Shown: piece after piece, positions 8,543 to 18,503 of the stretch
How positions within the stretch are numbered: the first letter of the stretch is position 1
How the letters are laid out: each line of letters starts with the position of its first letter
Assembly: GCF_003268475.1 (NCBI RefSeq)
Contig: NZ_MCIF01000002.1
Coordinates: forward strand, 1,302,629-1,366,628
Direction of reading: 5' to 3'
DNA: 64,000 bases
Origin: Thermogemmatispora tikiterensis
GTDB taxonomy: Bacteria; Chloroflexota; Ktedonobacteria; Ktedonobacterales; Ktedonobacteraceae
The notes under the pieces: generated by a model
Databases searched by the model: none
Told to the model about the DNA's origin: nothing
The model's input: the letters and a program-made list of their open reading frames with translations, nothing else
Translations under genes and position numbers: made by a program

Positions 8543-11146
8543 ATGGGCAGCAATACGCATGATGCAGCACCACCCGACTCTGTGCACTGGCACGCTGCCT
8601 GTGCCTGGTTCTTCCGCCTCGGGCGCCCTCGCCTGCTGGCGTTCCTGCTTGTCTGTGCGCTGCTTCTTCCTGGCGGTCTCCAGCAGGCGAGAGCGGCAGG
8701 TACGGCGCCCAACGGCCCAGGCTACTCTTCTATCTGGGCGCCCTCGAACAAGGCTTTCCTTGGCACCGCTGCCAACACTACCAGCGATGTCTGGTTCACT
8801 GGCTACAACGGCATCATCAGCGAGGTCTTCTTCCCTACTGCCGATACGGCCAACACCACCGATCTGCAGTTCCTGATCGGCGACAGCGGCCATACCTGGG
8901 TCGACGAGGAGAAGGTCGCCACAACCTCCACTGTCCAGCTCTACAATGCCCACTCGCTCGCCTGGCAGGTGACGAACACCGCCAAGAACGGACGCTACCG
9001 CATCACGAAGATTATCTACACCGATCCTGCTCGCAATTCGCTGATTCAGCAGGTGACGTTTACCGCCCTCAGCGGCACCCTCTCGAATTACTTACTCTAC
9101 GTTCTTTATAATCCGGCCATTCACAATGCCGGCAACAACAATACCAGCTCGACCCAGACCTATAATGGTCGCACAATGCTGGTGACAACCGATAGCACAG
9201 GCAACTATGCCAGTGCCCTGGCCGCCTCTATCCCCTACGTCTCCGGCATGACCAGCTCAGGCTTTGTCGGGGTCAACGATGGCTGGACCGACCTGAAGGC
9301 CTCCAGTAACTGTGGCAGCAGCACCTGCCCAGACTATACGATGAATTATACGTATAGCCTGGCCAGCAATGGCAATACGGCCCAGACAGGCCTGCTCGAT
9401 CTCTCAAACGGTGGCAGCGTCAATACGAGCATCGCCACCTCGATCACCTTTAGCCTCGTCCTCTCCTTCGGTCAGACCAGCGGCAGTACCGCCGCGGCTA
9501 CGGTCGCCGAGCAGACACTTAATGCCACCCTGAGCGATACCTCGAACATGCTGGCGACCTATGTCACCCAGTGGAATAGCTTCGATAACAATCTCACCAG
9601 CCCGCCAGCCGTTGGTAGCACGACAGCAATCCAGCAGGCCCGTCAGCAGGAGTACTACCTGGCCGCGAACGTGCTGAAGGCCTCGCAGGATAAGCAGACG
9701 GGAGCCTTTGTAGCTGGTCTGGGCGTCCCCTGGGGTGACAGCAATGGCGATAGTGACGCCGGCTATCACCTGGTCTGGGAGCGCGACATGTACAAGATCG
9801 CCAGCGCCCTGATTGTGGCCGGTGACAGCGCGGACGCCCTGCGTGCCGTGCAATGGGCTTTCAATACCCAACAGCAGTCCGATGGCCACTTCCCGCAGAA
9901 TAGCTATGTCAACGGGACGCCCTACTGGAACGGCATCCAGATGGATGAGCAGGCTTTCCCGATCATCCTGGCCTGGAAGCTCGGCCTGACTGATAACAGT
10001 ACGTTTGTGAACCACATCAAGAAGGCCGCCGACTATATCGTCAATAATGGCCCGCGCACGGGCCAAGAGCGCTGGGAGGAGAACAGCGGCTATAGCCCGT
10101 CGACAATCGCGGCAGAGATCGCTGGTCTGCTCTGCGCCGCCGATATCGCCCGTATCAACGGAGATACGACCGATCAGACGCGCTATACCAATGTCGCTGA
10201 TTATTATCAGGGCATGGTCCAAAACTGGACCTTCACGACCACTGGGCCACTGGGCGGCGGCTACTACTTTGAGCGCATCGATGGCAATGGTAACCCCAAC
10301 GATGGGGCCTCCATTACGATCGCCAACGGCGGGGGCACCTACGATGAGCGGACGATCGTGGATGCTGGCTTCCTGGAACTGGTACGTCTGGGAGTGATGC
10401 CGGCCAACTCTCCCTATATTACGCTCTCCTTGCCAGTGATCGATGCCACCATCAAGGAGACGATCAATGGCTACCCTTACTGGTTCCGCTACAACCACGA
10501 TGGCTACGGTGAGCATAGCGATGGTTCGAACTACAATGGTACGGGCATCGGACGCCTGTGGCCAGTCCTAACGGCTGAGCGCGGAATCTATACGATCGCC
10601 GCCGGCGGTGACGCCGATCTCTACCTGAGCGCGCTCATGGCTGCGGCCAACGCCTCGGGCATGATCCCCGAACAGATTTGGGATGTGGCCGCCCCCAGCG
10701 GCTATACACCCGGTACCCCAACGAAGTCGATGAACCCGCTCAACTGGGCGATGGGCGAGTATATTGTCTTGCTCTTCTCTGAGGCCAATCACCGCGTGGT
10801 GGACATGCCTTCGATCACCTACAGTCGCTATGTAACAAATGCCTACCAGCCTCATAGCGGCTGGGTGGTCGACTACGACCCCAATCAGCTCCACCCCGGC
10901 AAGGCGCTGACTATCTACTATAACGGCTGGCTGGCTTCACATACCCATGTCTATATCCGCTGGGGCGAGAACGGCTGGCAGAACATTCCTCCCGATGCCG
11001 CCCTGGTGAAGCGCAGCGATGGCTTCTGGCAGGTCACGATCAGCGTGCCGACCGATGCCACCCAGATCAATTTCGCCTTCCATGACGACGCGAATAACTG
11101 GGACAACAACGGCGGCGGGAACTGGAATGTTCCTATCACTGCCTGA
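8543..11146 (+). CDS. Secreted GH15 glucoamylase with C-terminal CBM25
   Basis: An 867-residue exported enzyme predicted to release glucose from the non-reducing ends of starch or related alpha-glucans outside the cell. A long signal region ends near residue 50 (hydrophobic LLAFLLVCALLLPGG, then ARAAG). An N-terminal beta domain of the bacterial glucodextranase/glucoamylase type follows (WAPSNKAFLGTA, SEVFFPT). The GH15 (alpha/alpha)6 barrel comes next, with the catalytic acid in WEE (511-513) and the catalytic base region PEQIWD (709-714, Glu710). The last roughly 85 residues resemble starch-binding CBM25 (LTIYYNGWLASH, HVYIRWGENGW). AGGAGAG sits 5 nt before the ATG. It is a single gene with a dyad operator candidate just upstream. 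Glucodextranase is an alternative specificity. Confidence 0.92.
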   Translation: MGSNTHDAAPPDSVHWHAACAWFFRLGRPRLLAFLLVCALLLPGGLQQARAAGTAPNGPGYSSIWAPSNKAFLGTAANTTSDVWFTGYNGIISEVFFPTADTANTTDLQFLIGDSGHTWVDEEKVATTSTVQLYNAHSLAWQVTNTAKNGRYRITKIIYTDPARNSLIQQVTFTALSGTLSNYLLYVLYNPAIHNAGNNNTSSTQTYNGRTMLVTTDSTGNYASALAASIPYVSGMTSSGFVGVNDGWTDLKASSNCGSSTCPDYTMNYTYSLASNGNTAQTGLLDLSNGGSVNTSIATSITFSLVLSFGQTSGSTAAATVAEQTLNATLSDTSNMLATYVTQWNSFDNNLTSPPAVGSTTAIQQARQQEYYLAANVLKASQDKQTGAFVAGLGVPWGDSNGDSDAGYHLVWERDMYKIASALIVAGDSADALRAVQWAFNTQQQSDGHFPQNSYVNGTPYWNGIQMDEQAFPIILAWKLGLTDNSTFVNHIKKAADYIVNNGPRTGQERWEENSGYSPSTIAAEIAGLLCAADIARINGDTTDQTRYTNVADYYQGMVQNWTFTTTGPLGGGYYFERIDGNGNPNDGASITIANGGGTYDERTIVDAGFLELVRLGVMPANSPYITLSLPVIDATIKETINGYPYWFRYNHDGYGEHSDGSNYNGTGIGRLWPVLTAERGIYTIAAGGDADLYLSALMAAANASGMIPEQIWDVAAPSGYTPGTPTKSMNPLNWAMGEYIVLLFSEANHRVVDMPSITYSRYVTNAYQPHSGWVVDYDPNQLHPGKALTIYYNGWLASHTHVYIRWGENGWQNIPPDAALVKRSDGFWQVTISVPTDATQINFAFHDDANNWDNNGGGNWNVPITA

Positions 11147-11303
11147 GCAGGCCGGCCCTGTCCAGTGAACAAGGGGAGGGCCGGGCCTGGCTGTGGCTGA
11201 TCACCGGCAGCAACGCGGCCCGGCCCTGGATCAGGGCCCAACTCGTTGGCAACCCTGGCTAGATATTCTCCCTTTCCCCAACGAGCACTGTTGGCCCTGG
11301 TAG

Positions 11304-11363
11304 GGAAGGAGCGAAGGGACAGCGCCCACTTCACTGCCTCAGTGATATTCCCTCGCTCCTTCC
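11304..11363. terminator. Bidirectional hairpin between glucoamylase and multicopper oxidase
   Basis: GGAAGGAGCGA (11304-11314) pairs with TCGCTCCTTCC (11353-11363), and an inner CACT/AGTG pair strengthens the loop. It lies in the 343-nt gap between two convergent genes, in which I see no gene. No U-tract. A second, shorter GC-rich dyad (GGCCGGCCCT with AGGGCC) sits right after the glucoamylase stop. Confidence 0.5.
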
Positions 11364-11489
11364 TTCTCTCACTGGCGCAGCTGGCTACTGGCGAATGAGT
11401 AGACGCGCCACCCTTCATGCAGCAGAGCATGGCACCGAATTCAAAGAGTGTAAGGAGGAACACCAGGCGATGCCAGCTCAGCAGAGTTT

Positions 11490-13676
11490 CTAGGGCACTG
11501 GCAGATACGGGCGCATCATCTCGTTATCCTCGTGATCAAGGATGTGACAATGCCAGACGTAGCCTGGCCCCTGGGTAGGATCAAAGGGATAGAGATTCTG
11601 ACCCGGGCTCACCTCTTTGAGCGGCGTCGTGATCGGCGCCCAGCGCACGACCAGGCGCGTGACCTGGCCGGGATACATCTTGATGGTGTCTTTCCAGCCA
11701 TCCTCACCCGCGTCAGGAAGCAACAGCGGGCCGCGCAGATACGGCGTCACATCGGGATTGCCACCCAGCGCGCCCCGGGCGTTTGGCTGGCCATAGGGCA
11801 ATGGAGGACCATAACCCGGAATAAAGACCCCCGGCGGATAGTGTACCGGCCCCCAGGCACCATCTGAGCGGAGACCGTTATAGGTCCCCCCAGGAAAGAG
11901 TGAGTCGTAGCGCGCTCGATAGCCCTCGACATCCAACGCCTGGCGATTGAGCAGCTGGAATTGGACAAGATGAATGTGAATGGGATGAGCATCCTCAGTG
12001 AGGTTCACGACCTCCCAGATCTCGGTTGCCCCAACACGCGGCAACTCGGTCAGGTAAATCCCCTGCCCCTGCCTGTCGGGCTGAGACCCTGACACAGGCT
12101 GACCGCTCCCCTCGCGTATACCGCTCCACTTGGTGTTATTGACCAGCACCTCGACAGGCCCGCCCGGTCCTTCCACCTCAACAAGGACCAGTTGCCGCCT
12201 GACCGCAGGCTTCACTCCCGCCGCCAGCATACCCGTCTGAGGATTAGCCAGACGCACCAGCGCCGGCGGCTGGTTGACTCCTCCCCGCAGCGGCAGACCG
12301 CTGGCCGGATTGTAGGTCCTGTCCGTCTCTGACAGGGGCAGCGAGACCCGAATCTGCATGATCCGTCCGTTGGTGGCTGGATCAGGCGGATCGCCGTCAG
12401 GGAAGGGGGCCGGTGCGCTGTTGATCAAGAGCAAGGTCCGACCAGCATAGGGGGCAAAGTCAATGATCACATCGGCTCGCTCTGCCGGGGCCAGCAAGAG
12501 CGACGGCGAGGTCCTATCTTGAGGGTCATTGAGCTTGACTGGCCTGTCAAGCAGGCCTCCATCCGTGCCAATCTGCCAGAAGATCGGCCCTGGCTCCTGG
12601 CTCAGGGCATCTATCAGCCGCATCTGGAAGAAGCGTGCATTGGCCGCATTCAAAAAGCGAAACCGATAGCGCCGTGGCTCTACATTCAGATAGGGCCAGG
12701 CCTTCCCGTTGACAACGATGACGTCGCCAAAGAACTCGGGAATCCAGTACGGATGAATCGAGGGATTGGGAGGCGGCCCATTGAGGCCAGTCGGCCTGGC
12801 GGGCGGCGTACCATCGGGAAAGAGCAGCTGACCACGCGTATCAAACTGGCGATCCTGGATCATCAGTTCGATTTCCTGAGCACCGGTCGGTAGACCAAGG
12901 GGATTGTGCGGCTGCCCTGTATCATAGGCATCACGGATCAGATAAAAGGCCGCCAGCCCAGAGAAGAGTGTGAGACGGGTCACGCCAAGCGTGTGATCGT
13001 GGAACCAGAGCGTCGTCGCCGGCTGGCCATTCGGATACCAATAAACCGCAGCATTCGGAGCTGTCGGCGCATAGCTGCAGTAGCCTCTGCCATGCCGTCC
13101 ATCGGAGGTAAACCAGGCTTCGGGAGCGCCATCAAAGGCGGAAGGAGTTTCACCCCCATGCAGATGAACCACCGTCGGCAAGGCTCCAGCAAAGGGCACA
13201 GTCGCCCCCATCTGCCCCAGGGGATCAGCCCAGTGAATGGTCTGATCCACCGTGAGAAGCGGCAAAAGCTGCGATTGAGCTGGCAGCGGCAGCGCATTGA
13301 TATAGGTTACAACCGTCGGCACCCCCTGCTTGGCCTCAACCGTGTAGCCAGGGTAGTGCGGCGGGCGCTCACCTACCTGATAGCCCCAGACATAGGTACC
13401 AGCGCAGAAAGGGGGACTGAGGCGGCTATAGCAACTGGTCGGCAGAATGCGCTGCTGAAATTCGACCATGCGCACCTGAAGCTGAGAGCCACTGACGCGA
13501 GAGTCGGCAAAGGTGGGCAGCGGCTCGACAAATTGGGGAATCTCGGCCCCCGGCAAGGGCGCCTGAGCAACCTGCACTGAGCCTGAGACGCGCGAGGCTG
13601 TCCACAGCGAGAGCGGGAAGAGGCCCCCAAGACCCAGGGCAATACCAACCTTGAGTAACTGTCTGCGAGTCGTCAT
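11490..13676 (-). CDS. Tat-exported CotA-like multicopper oxidase
   Basis: A 728-residue secreted laccase or bilirubin-oxidase type enzyme; it couples one-electron oxidation of phenols, pigments or metal ions to reduction of O2 to water. The N-terminus MTTRRQLLKVG plus a hydrophobic stretch is a twin-arginine signal, which fits export of a folded copper enzyme. All four copper-binding motifs are visible: HLHGG (171-175), WFHDH (224-228), HPIHIHL near the C-terminus, and HCHILDHEDNEMM (709-721) with the type-1 Cys and an axial Met. These match CotA rather than CueO (no Met-rich insert is seen). The start was set by AAGGAG 9 nt before the ATG at 13676; the open frame extends 28 codons further without support. 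It is monocistronic. Confidence 0.9.
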   Translation of the reverse strand: MTTRRQLLKVGIALGLGGLFPLSLWTASRVSGSVQVAQAPLPGAEIPQFVEPLPTFADSRVSGSQLQVRMVEFQQRILPTSCYSRLSPPFCAGTYVWGYQVGERPPHYPGYTVEAKQGVPTVVTYINALPLPAQSQLLPLLTVDQTIHWADPLGQMGATVPFAGALPTVVHLHGGETPSAFDGAPEAWFTSDGRHGRGYCSYAPTAPNAAVYWYPNGQPATTLWFHDHTLGVTRLTLFSGLAAFYLIRDAYDTGQPHNPLGLPTGAQEIELMIQDRQFDTRGQLLFPDGTPPARPTGLNGPPPNPSIHPYWIPEFFGDVIVVNGKAWPYLNVEPRRYRFRFLNAANARFFQMRLIDALSQEPGPIFWQIGTDGGLLDRPVKLNDPQDRTSPSLLLAPAERADVIIDFAPYAGRTLLLINSAPAPFPDGDPPDPATNGRIMQIRVSLPLSETDRTYNPASGLPLRGGVNQPPALVRLANPQTGMLAAGVKPAVRRQLVLVEVEGPGGPVEVLVNNTKWSGIREGSGQPVSGSQPDRQGQGIYLTELPRVGATEIWEVVNLTEDAHPIHIHLVQFQLLNRQALDVEGYRARYDSLFPGGTYNGLRSDGAWGPVHYPPGVFIPGYGPPLPYGQPNARGALGGNPDVTPYLRGPLLLPDAGEDGWKDTIKMYPGQVTRLVVRWAPITTPLKEVSPGQNLYPFDPTQGPGYVWHCHILDHEDNEMMRPYLPVP

Positions 13677-14471
13677 ACGCTGACGCTCCTTTCCAAGGGT
13701 GTGGTGCATCGACGCAGCAAACCCCTTGCAAAAGATTCTGGCTACAAGGAACAGTCTCAAGGCCCGATAGCAGGAGCAAACGAGCTGGCCAGCAGCCCTT
13801 GATCTGCGTAAAGGAGAATGAGGGGACTGAGCAGCACTAGAGGCACGTCGACGCTGTGGGAAGCGGAAGAGCTATCGCCATCAGAGCCTCTTCCGCGGCG
13901 CGAGAAGGAGCCTGCGCCGTTGAAAATGAGCATCCGTTGCTTGTCTCCTCTCTTCTCATGGGAAGGAAGACTCCCGCGAAATCCTTTCGCATCAGGCCAG
14001 GCTTTCACCTGAAGACTACATAATGGCTACGCTGACTATCCATTGTGTCTAAAGGCCATTGACGCCTTGCGGACCAGATCCATCAGAAGCTTCTTTTCAA
14101 CTCAGATCACACCCCCTTTCTATCGAGTTTGGAATCAGCAAACAGTTATGAGTAGAACCAGGTAATCTATTAAGAGTGTAGAAAAATCTACGACATCTGT
14201 CAAGGGTATCTTGCATCCTGTAGTCTCAGAAAGCCTTAGAAAGGGTATCAGGTATCTCTCTGTGCCTTCATCATCAATGAAAAGCCAGCCGGGCAGGCTC
14301 TGGCTCAACCGCCGCAGGCGCTCAGCGTGCTTCCGCTCTCCTGTGGTGAATTCCAGCATAGAATAGCCATAAATGGCCCCTTCAGAGAGGAGGTAGCGCT
14401 GCAGGCCATTCTCCTCTTTATCAAACGCTGCTCCTCTGATAGTAGAATACCTGTGCCAGCAACTGACAGCG
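13677..14471. other. 795-nt non-coding region
   Basis: It lies between two minus-strand genes. Short frames on both strands (for example 13818-14012 and 14135-14359) have no recognisable family and no good ribosome-binding site. A 9-bp perfect inverted repeat, GCGGAAGAG (13863-13871) with CTCTTCCGC (13888-13896), could be a hairpin or operator. The upstream control region of the multicopper oxidase must be here; no clear copper-regulator box was found. Confidence 0.4.
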
Positions 14472-15659
14472 TTAGCGGCGTTCTTCCGTACCGCCTGTCC
14501 TGCTGCGATGCCCCAGTTTGCCTTGCGTCACTAAAGCACCCAGCACCTCCATAATGATCCGTCCAGCAAGCAGAGCTGTCAGATCGGCCACATCATAGGG
14601 AGGAGCCACCTCCACCAGCTCCATACCTCGCAGGCCCTCACGCGCCGCCAGATGCACCATTCTAAAGACCTCACGTGGCAGTAATCCCCCCGGCTCGGGC
14701 GTTCCTGTTCCCGGAGCAAAGGCCGGGTCCACCACATCAATATCAAATGAGAGCCAAACCGCACTTGCCCCCTTCCAGGCGACTTCCAGAGCATACTCCA
14801 TAATGCGCTCGATGCCGTAGCGATCGATGTCATCGAGTGTGATCACGGTTATCTGCCGCTCATGAGCCAGACGCATTCCCTTCTTGGAGCCAGTCCAACC
14901 GCCGATACCGATCTGCACCAGGTTGGTCGGGGGGACATTAGGCAGGGCGGTGGCATGAAAGAAAGGCGAGGCATGCATGCGCTCGTCATAGGTCCGCTCG
15001 CTCAGATCGCTATGCCGATCAAAGTGGATCACGCCCAATTTGCCTTCGACGTGCGATGCCACTCCACGCAGGGTGGCGTAGCCAATGGAGTGGTCGCCGC
15101 CAAGGACCACAGGGAAGGCTCCCCGCTCGACGATGTAGCTGAGAGCGCGCGTGATCTGATCGAAGCTTTTCTCGATGTGCGAGGGAATAACCTGGACATC
15201 GCCAGCGTCAACCATAACCAGGGCTTCGTGCAGATCAAGACCACGCTCGGGATTGTAGCCATAGCTCAGAGCGGAGGCCTTCCGAATGGCCGCAGGCCCG
15301 AAGCGCGCCCCTGGGCGGCAGGTGGTACCGCTATCCAGGGGTACCCCGACGATGACCACATCCTGCCCCCCAAGCTGCTGCATATCACGAAGAAAGGGCA
15401 CCTGCAGAAAGGTCGCCTCCCCCGTTCCTCCGCCTAACGTCCAGGGTTCGCGTCGAAAGAGGGTGAGGTTGCGATCCTCAATGCTGGCTGCCGCCTCCAG
15501 TCCATAGCGCCGGGCTTGCTCTCGCCGCGCGCTGACCTCCGCCCCTTCCTGCTGCTGAGCCTGCCAGCGCATGGCCCATGTGCCCCGCAGGTCCTCGCGC
15601 CGCAGTTTCTGATGCCCCTCTTGCCGTTCGTCGCGATCGCTGCTTGCTCTGTCCACCAT
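14472..15659 (-). CDS. Agmatinase/arginase-family ureohydrolase
   Basis: A 395-residue member of the binuclear manganese ureohydrolase family, which hydrolyses a guanidino group to urea plus amine. The metal ligands are intact: His190 in GGDHS, the D-x-H-x-D set in HFDRHSD (Asp214, His216, Asp218), and SFDIDVVDP (Asp306, Asp308). An Arg replaces the usual Ala in FDAH, which is uncommon but not in a ligand. The N-terminal roughly 95 residues are charged and longer than in typical agmatinases (about 300 residues). The start at 15659 has AAGGA upstream; the frame stays open 51 codons further. Substrate could be agmatine, guanidinobutyrate or a related compound. It lies downstream of the cyclase/GNAT/VOC genes on the same strand, about 230 nt away, so it may be co-transcribed. 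Confidence 0.85.
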   Translation of the reverse strand: MVDRASSDRDERQEGHQKLRREDLRGTWAMRWQAQQQEGAEVSARREQARRYGLEAAASIEDRNLTLFRREPWTLGGGTGEATFLQVPFLRDMQQLGGQDVVIVGVPLDSGTTCRPGARFGPAAIRKASALSYGYNPERGLDLHEALVMVDAGDVQVIPSHIEKSFDQITRALSYIVERGAFPVVLGGDHSIGYATLRGVASHVEGKLGVIHFDRHSDLSERTYDERMHASPFFHATALPNVPPTNLVQIGIGGWTGSKKGMRLAHERQITVITLDDIDRYGIERIMEYALEVAWKGASAVWLSFDIDVVDPAFAPGTGTPEPGGLLPREVFRMVHLAAREGLRGMELVEVAPPYDVADLTALLAGRIIMEVLGALVTQGKLGHRSRTGGTEERR

Positions 15660-15888
15660 GCTACGATTATCCTTTCCGGTTGCCGCGCAACGCGAAATAA
15701 GGTCCTCTTCCTTTTGAAGTGAGAATCTCGGGAGAAGATCCCCAGTCCAGGAGATAGAGAGAAGCCGTTGCTCCTGGACAGGCTCAGGCCAGCATCTGCC
15801 TGACAAGCTCACGGGCCGCGCAACACGCTCCAGTCGGACTGGCCCGCCGTGCCGCTCGTTAGCAGGCTAAACGGCGGGCCACCAGCGC

Positions 15889-16530
15889 TCACGAGGCAGC
15901 GCGCCAGGCCAGAGCACGTACTGGAGAGCCATCAAGGCCCCGTAGCGGCAAGGGTAGGAAGGAACACTGATAGACGACACCGCCAACCAGCCGATCTAGG
16001 CGCGCCAGATTCTCGACAATGAGGACATCATTGCCCAGCAAGGTAGTATGAGCATGCCGGGTACCCTGCACGCTGGAATCGACGCTGAGGGCATCGATCC
16101 CTACCAGCGAAGCGCCGGCTTCGACCAGCAGCTGCGCAGCTTCCGGGGAGAGATAGGGATGGCGGAAGTAGCGCTCACTCTTCCAATAGAGGTCCCAGCC
16201 AGTGCGCAACAGCACCGCCCCGCCAGCTGGCAGCGCCTTCAGCTGAGGCTGCAGCGCCTCCGCGGGGATTGGCGTATCCTCTCCACACCCCTCCAGGGAG
16301 ACCACAATGCCGGTGAGCAGGAAGCGCTCCGGGGGATACTGCGTAATGGTCTTTCCTTCCGGCACCAGATGGGAAGCGGCATCAATATGGGTACCGGTAT
16401 GCGTCCCCAACACCAGGCGCGACACCTGCCAAGGAGGCTCGGTCTCCACTGCCTCAACGCGCGGCTCCGGATCACCAGGGAAGACCGTCATTCCCTGCTC
16501 GATTGCATGAGAAAGGTCGATGAATTGCAT
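15889..16530 (-). CDS. Cyclase-family (kynurenine formamidase-like) hydrolase
   Basis: A 213-residue protein of the metal-dependent cyclase/formamidase family (PF04199-like). The diagnostic zinc/manganese motif H-x-G-T-H-x-D-x-x-x-H is present as HTGTHIDAASH near residue 54, and DLSHAIEQGMTVFPGDP is the usual N-terminus. Family members hydrolyse N-formylkynurenine, isatin or other amides and lactones; the substrate here is not determinable. I chose the ATG at 16530 because purine-rich GGAGGGAAAGG precedes it; the longer frame starts nine codons upstream without a clear site. It is 102 nt downstream of the GNAT gene and probably in the same transcript. Confidence 0.82.
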   Translation of the reverse strand: MQFIDLSHAIEQGMTVFPGDPEPRVEAVETEPPWQVSRLVLGTHTGTHIDAASHLVPEGKTITQYPPERFLLTGIVVSLEGCGEDTPIPAEALQPQLKALPAGGAVLLRTGWDLYWKSERYFRHPYLSPEAAQLLVEAGASLVGIDALSVDSSVQGTRHAHTTLLGNDVLIVENLARLDRLVGGVVYQCSFLPLPLRGLDGSPVRALAWRAAS

Positions 16531-16632
16531 CAGCTTGACCTTTCCCTCCTTTCGCATGCCAGTTGCTTTTTATCATCCCTCACCGGGGTTGACTGCTCTC
16601 GCTCTCCCTTCTCAGTCTTGCCCACCGTCCGG

Positions 16633-17289
16633 TCACGCCGACCGGCTCTCACCCTGCGGCGCGACCAGCTCAACCTCGTGTGAGAGGGACTGGCACAGAT
16701 CCTGTAGCACCTCCTCAGGCACGTCAGGCCGGGGGCGCAGCAGATAGCGTGTCTTCATTTCGACGCCGGCGATGCGCGTCACGTCGGCTACTGCCTGGAA
16801 GCCAGCCGCTTCGATGCCACGCCGTGAGGCATAATTGCTGGCATCAGCCCCTATCCAGAGACGGCGCAGGCCCTGCTCGCGTAATACCCTGGCCATATAG
16901 ACGAGCAGAGCAGGATAGAGCCGCTGGCCACGGTATGGTGGCAAGGTGGCGCAATCCCAGATATAAGCCCTCCTCGCCCGGAGGCGAATCGTGAGTCCCA
17001 GCTCACCTATCTCCTCCTGCTTGAAGGAGACCCAGCCATAGGAGGCCAGGATTTTTCCCCCGTCCAGATAGGCCGCATAACACTGGCAGCCGCGCGCAAA
17101 GCGCTCCATTACGACAGCGGGATCGGCCACCTCCATCGCCATCGCCAGCTCTTCAGCACGCTCCGGGCCAGCCTGCAGAAAGGTAGCAGGCAGCCGCGCT
17201 GGCGAGCTGGTCATGATCGGACGGCGGTCAAGATCGAGAGACCAGAACGTTCCTGTGTGTTGCACCACGGAAGCAGCCACATGACTCAT
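16633..17289 (-). CDS. GNAT-family N-acetyltransferase
   Basis: A 218-residue acetyltransferase-like protein. The central segment (YIWDCATLPPYRGQRLYPALLVYMARVL) has the acetyl-CoA pyrophosphate loop in a modified form, with P-x-Y-R-G-Q-R-L-Y in place of the usual R/Q-x-x-G-x-G/A. A typical beta strand (LRRLWIGADASN) and the ASRRGIEAAGFQAV helix-strand follow, as in GNAT C-terminal halves. Its ATG overlaps the stop codon of the upstream VOC gene (ATGA), so the two are translationally coupled. The acceptor substrate is unknown. Confidence 0.75.
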   Translation of the reverse strand: MSHVAASVVQHTGTFWSLDLDRRPIMTSSPARLPATFLQAGPERAEELAMAMEVADPAVVMERFARGCQCYAAYLDGGKILASYGWVSFKQEEIGELGLTIRLRARRAYIWDCATLPPYRGQRLYPALLVYMARVLREQGLRRLWIGADASNYASRRGIEAAGFQAVADVTRIAGVEMKTRYLLRPRPDVPEEVLQDLCQSLSHEVELVAPQGESRSA

Positions 17290-17867
17290 CGGGTGCGCGC
17301 CTCCACTCCCTCTTCTACCGTCGCAGGCGCGCGTCGCTGACTGAGTTCGGCAATCGCTTCAGCTAGATGCTCCTCTTGAATATTGTACGCCCCCGCCGCT
17401 ACACGCAGCTTGTGAGCCGTCGCCAGCACATCGGCGATGGTATAGCCCTGCGGCGGTTCAAATTTGTAACAGGCCATCTCCAACAGTTGCCCGTTTGGAT
17501 CACGGAAGTAGATCGAGTCCATAAAGCCGCGGTCAATGTTGCCCGTGTTCCAGATACCGCGCTCGTTGAGTCGCCGGGCAACCTGATTGTAGGTGGCACG
17601 TGAGACTGTGAAGGCCAAATGATGCAGGTTGCCAATGCCCTCGGGGTTGGGCGTCGGGTCATTGGCCCGGTCCGGTCGCACAAAGAAGGTGATCAGACGC
17701 CCATCACCAGCATCAAAGTAGAGATGGGTCTCCTCCGGCACATCAAGATTGGGCTGCTCCATGATGAGGGGCATGCCGAGGAAGTCCCGGTAGAATTCGA
17801 TGATAGCCTCGCGATTGGAGCCAACAAAGGTAATATGGTGAACTCCCTGTACCTGAAGTTTTGCCAT
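17286..17867 (-). CDS. VOC-family metalloenzyme (glyoxalase/extradiol dioxygenase fold)
   Basis: A 193-residue protein with one full vicinal-oxygen-chelate module. The start VHHITFVGSNREAIIEFYRDFLG carries the first metal-ligand His, NLHHLAFTV a second, and IYFRDPNGQLLEMA the closing Glu. Such proteins include ring-cleaving dioxygenases, glyoxalases and isomerases; the DPNG motif is common to many. The last 40 residues form a helical tail. It is the first gene of a likely three- or four-gene minus-strand unit (VOC, GNAT, cyclase, perhaps ureohydrolase). An AT-rich TATAAT on the minus strand at about 17916 is a possible -10, but I see no good -35. Confidence 0.83.
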   Translation of the reverse strand: MAKLQVQGVHHITFVGSNREAIIEFYRDFLGMPLIMEQPNLDVPEETHLYFDAGDGRLITFFVRPDRANDPTPNPEGIGNLHHLAFTVSRATYNQVARRLNERGIWNTGNIDRGFMDSIYFRDPNGQLLEMACYKFEPPQGYTIADVLATAHKLRVAAGAYNIQEEHLAEAIAELSQRRAPATVEEGVEARTR

Positions 17868-18503
17868 GTCTCACTTTCCCTGACAGTGCAATCTCGTGTT
17901 TACCAGCTTGCTATATTATATTCTCAAGGAAAGATGACTTGCGAGATCAACTATCTGCAGGTCTGGGGAGCGCTTCCTCTCCCCGAGGAAGCTCACACTG
18001 GCCAGCCTTGGACAGGCCCAGATCAGGCTGAAACGCAGGATTGCTCAGGCCGCCTCTGGTCCAGCACTCGCCTGGCCAGGCAGAGCTGAAATCGGTGGAT
18101 TCGCCGCCGCGTCCAGCAAAACCTGGACAGCAGCGATGAGAGGGCCTCGGTGCGACTGGTGGAAGATATCCGCGCGATAGGAGCTAGAGATTCCCTTGAC
18201 TCCTGCTGTTTGGGAAAGCCAGACAACGCCTCGACAGCTGTGCCACTGGCATTGTGGCCTTACCTGGGGGAGAGAGCCATGCCGCACTCTCCTGTATTCT
18301 CGCCTTCCTCGGTTTTGGAATGACAGCTACGCCGCGGAGAACGATAGCCACCAGAAGAGCTGCGGGACCGCGCGCGGAGAGCCCCGATGATCTCGCTCGG
18401 GCCAACACGAAGATCTGCCAGGAGCCCCCCACGCGCGTTTGGCAAGCTGCCATTACTTAGCATAGGCGCCGACTGTCAACGCAGCGTCAATGCCTGGCCA
18501 GGC
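17868..18503. other. 636-nt non-coding region
   Basis: It lies between two minus-strand genes. Many short overlapping frames exist on both strands but none has recognisable motifs or initiation signals. A small hairpin (GGGGAG 17965-17970 with CTCCCC 17979-17984) and the palindrome GCCTGGCCAGGC (18492-18503) touching the SARP stop codon are the only structures seen. It may be decayed sequence. Confidence 0.35.

Noticed and set aside
9404..10516. 370-residue minus-strand frame antisense to glucoamylase
   Set aside because: It is a mirror of codon bias in the GH15 gene; no motifs.
14135..14359. 74-residue minus-strand frame between multicopper oxidase and ureohydrolase
   Set aside because: No ribosome-binding site, no recognised family, and codon pattern unlike its neighbours.
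18184..18453. 89-residue minus-strand frame upstream of the VOC gene unit
   Set aside because: Several overlapping frames in both directions of similar length and no domain features; probably non-coding or decayed.
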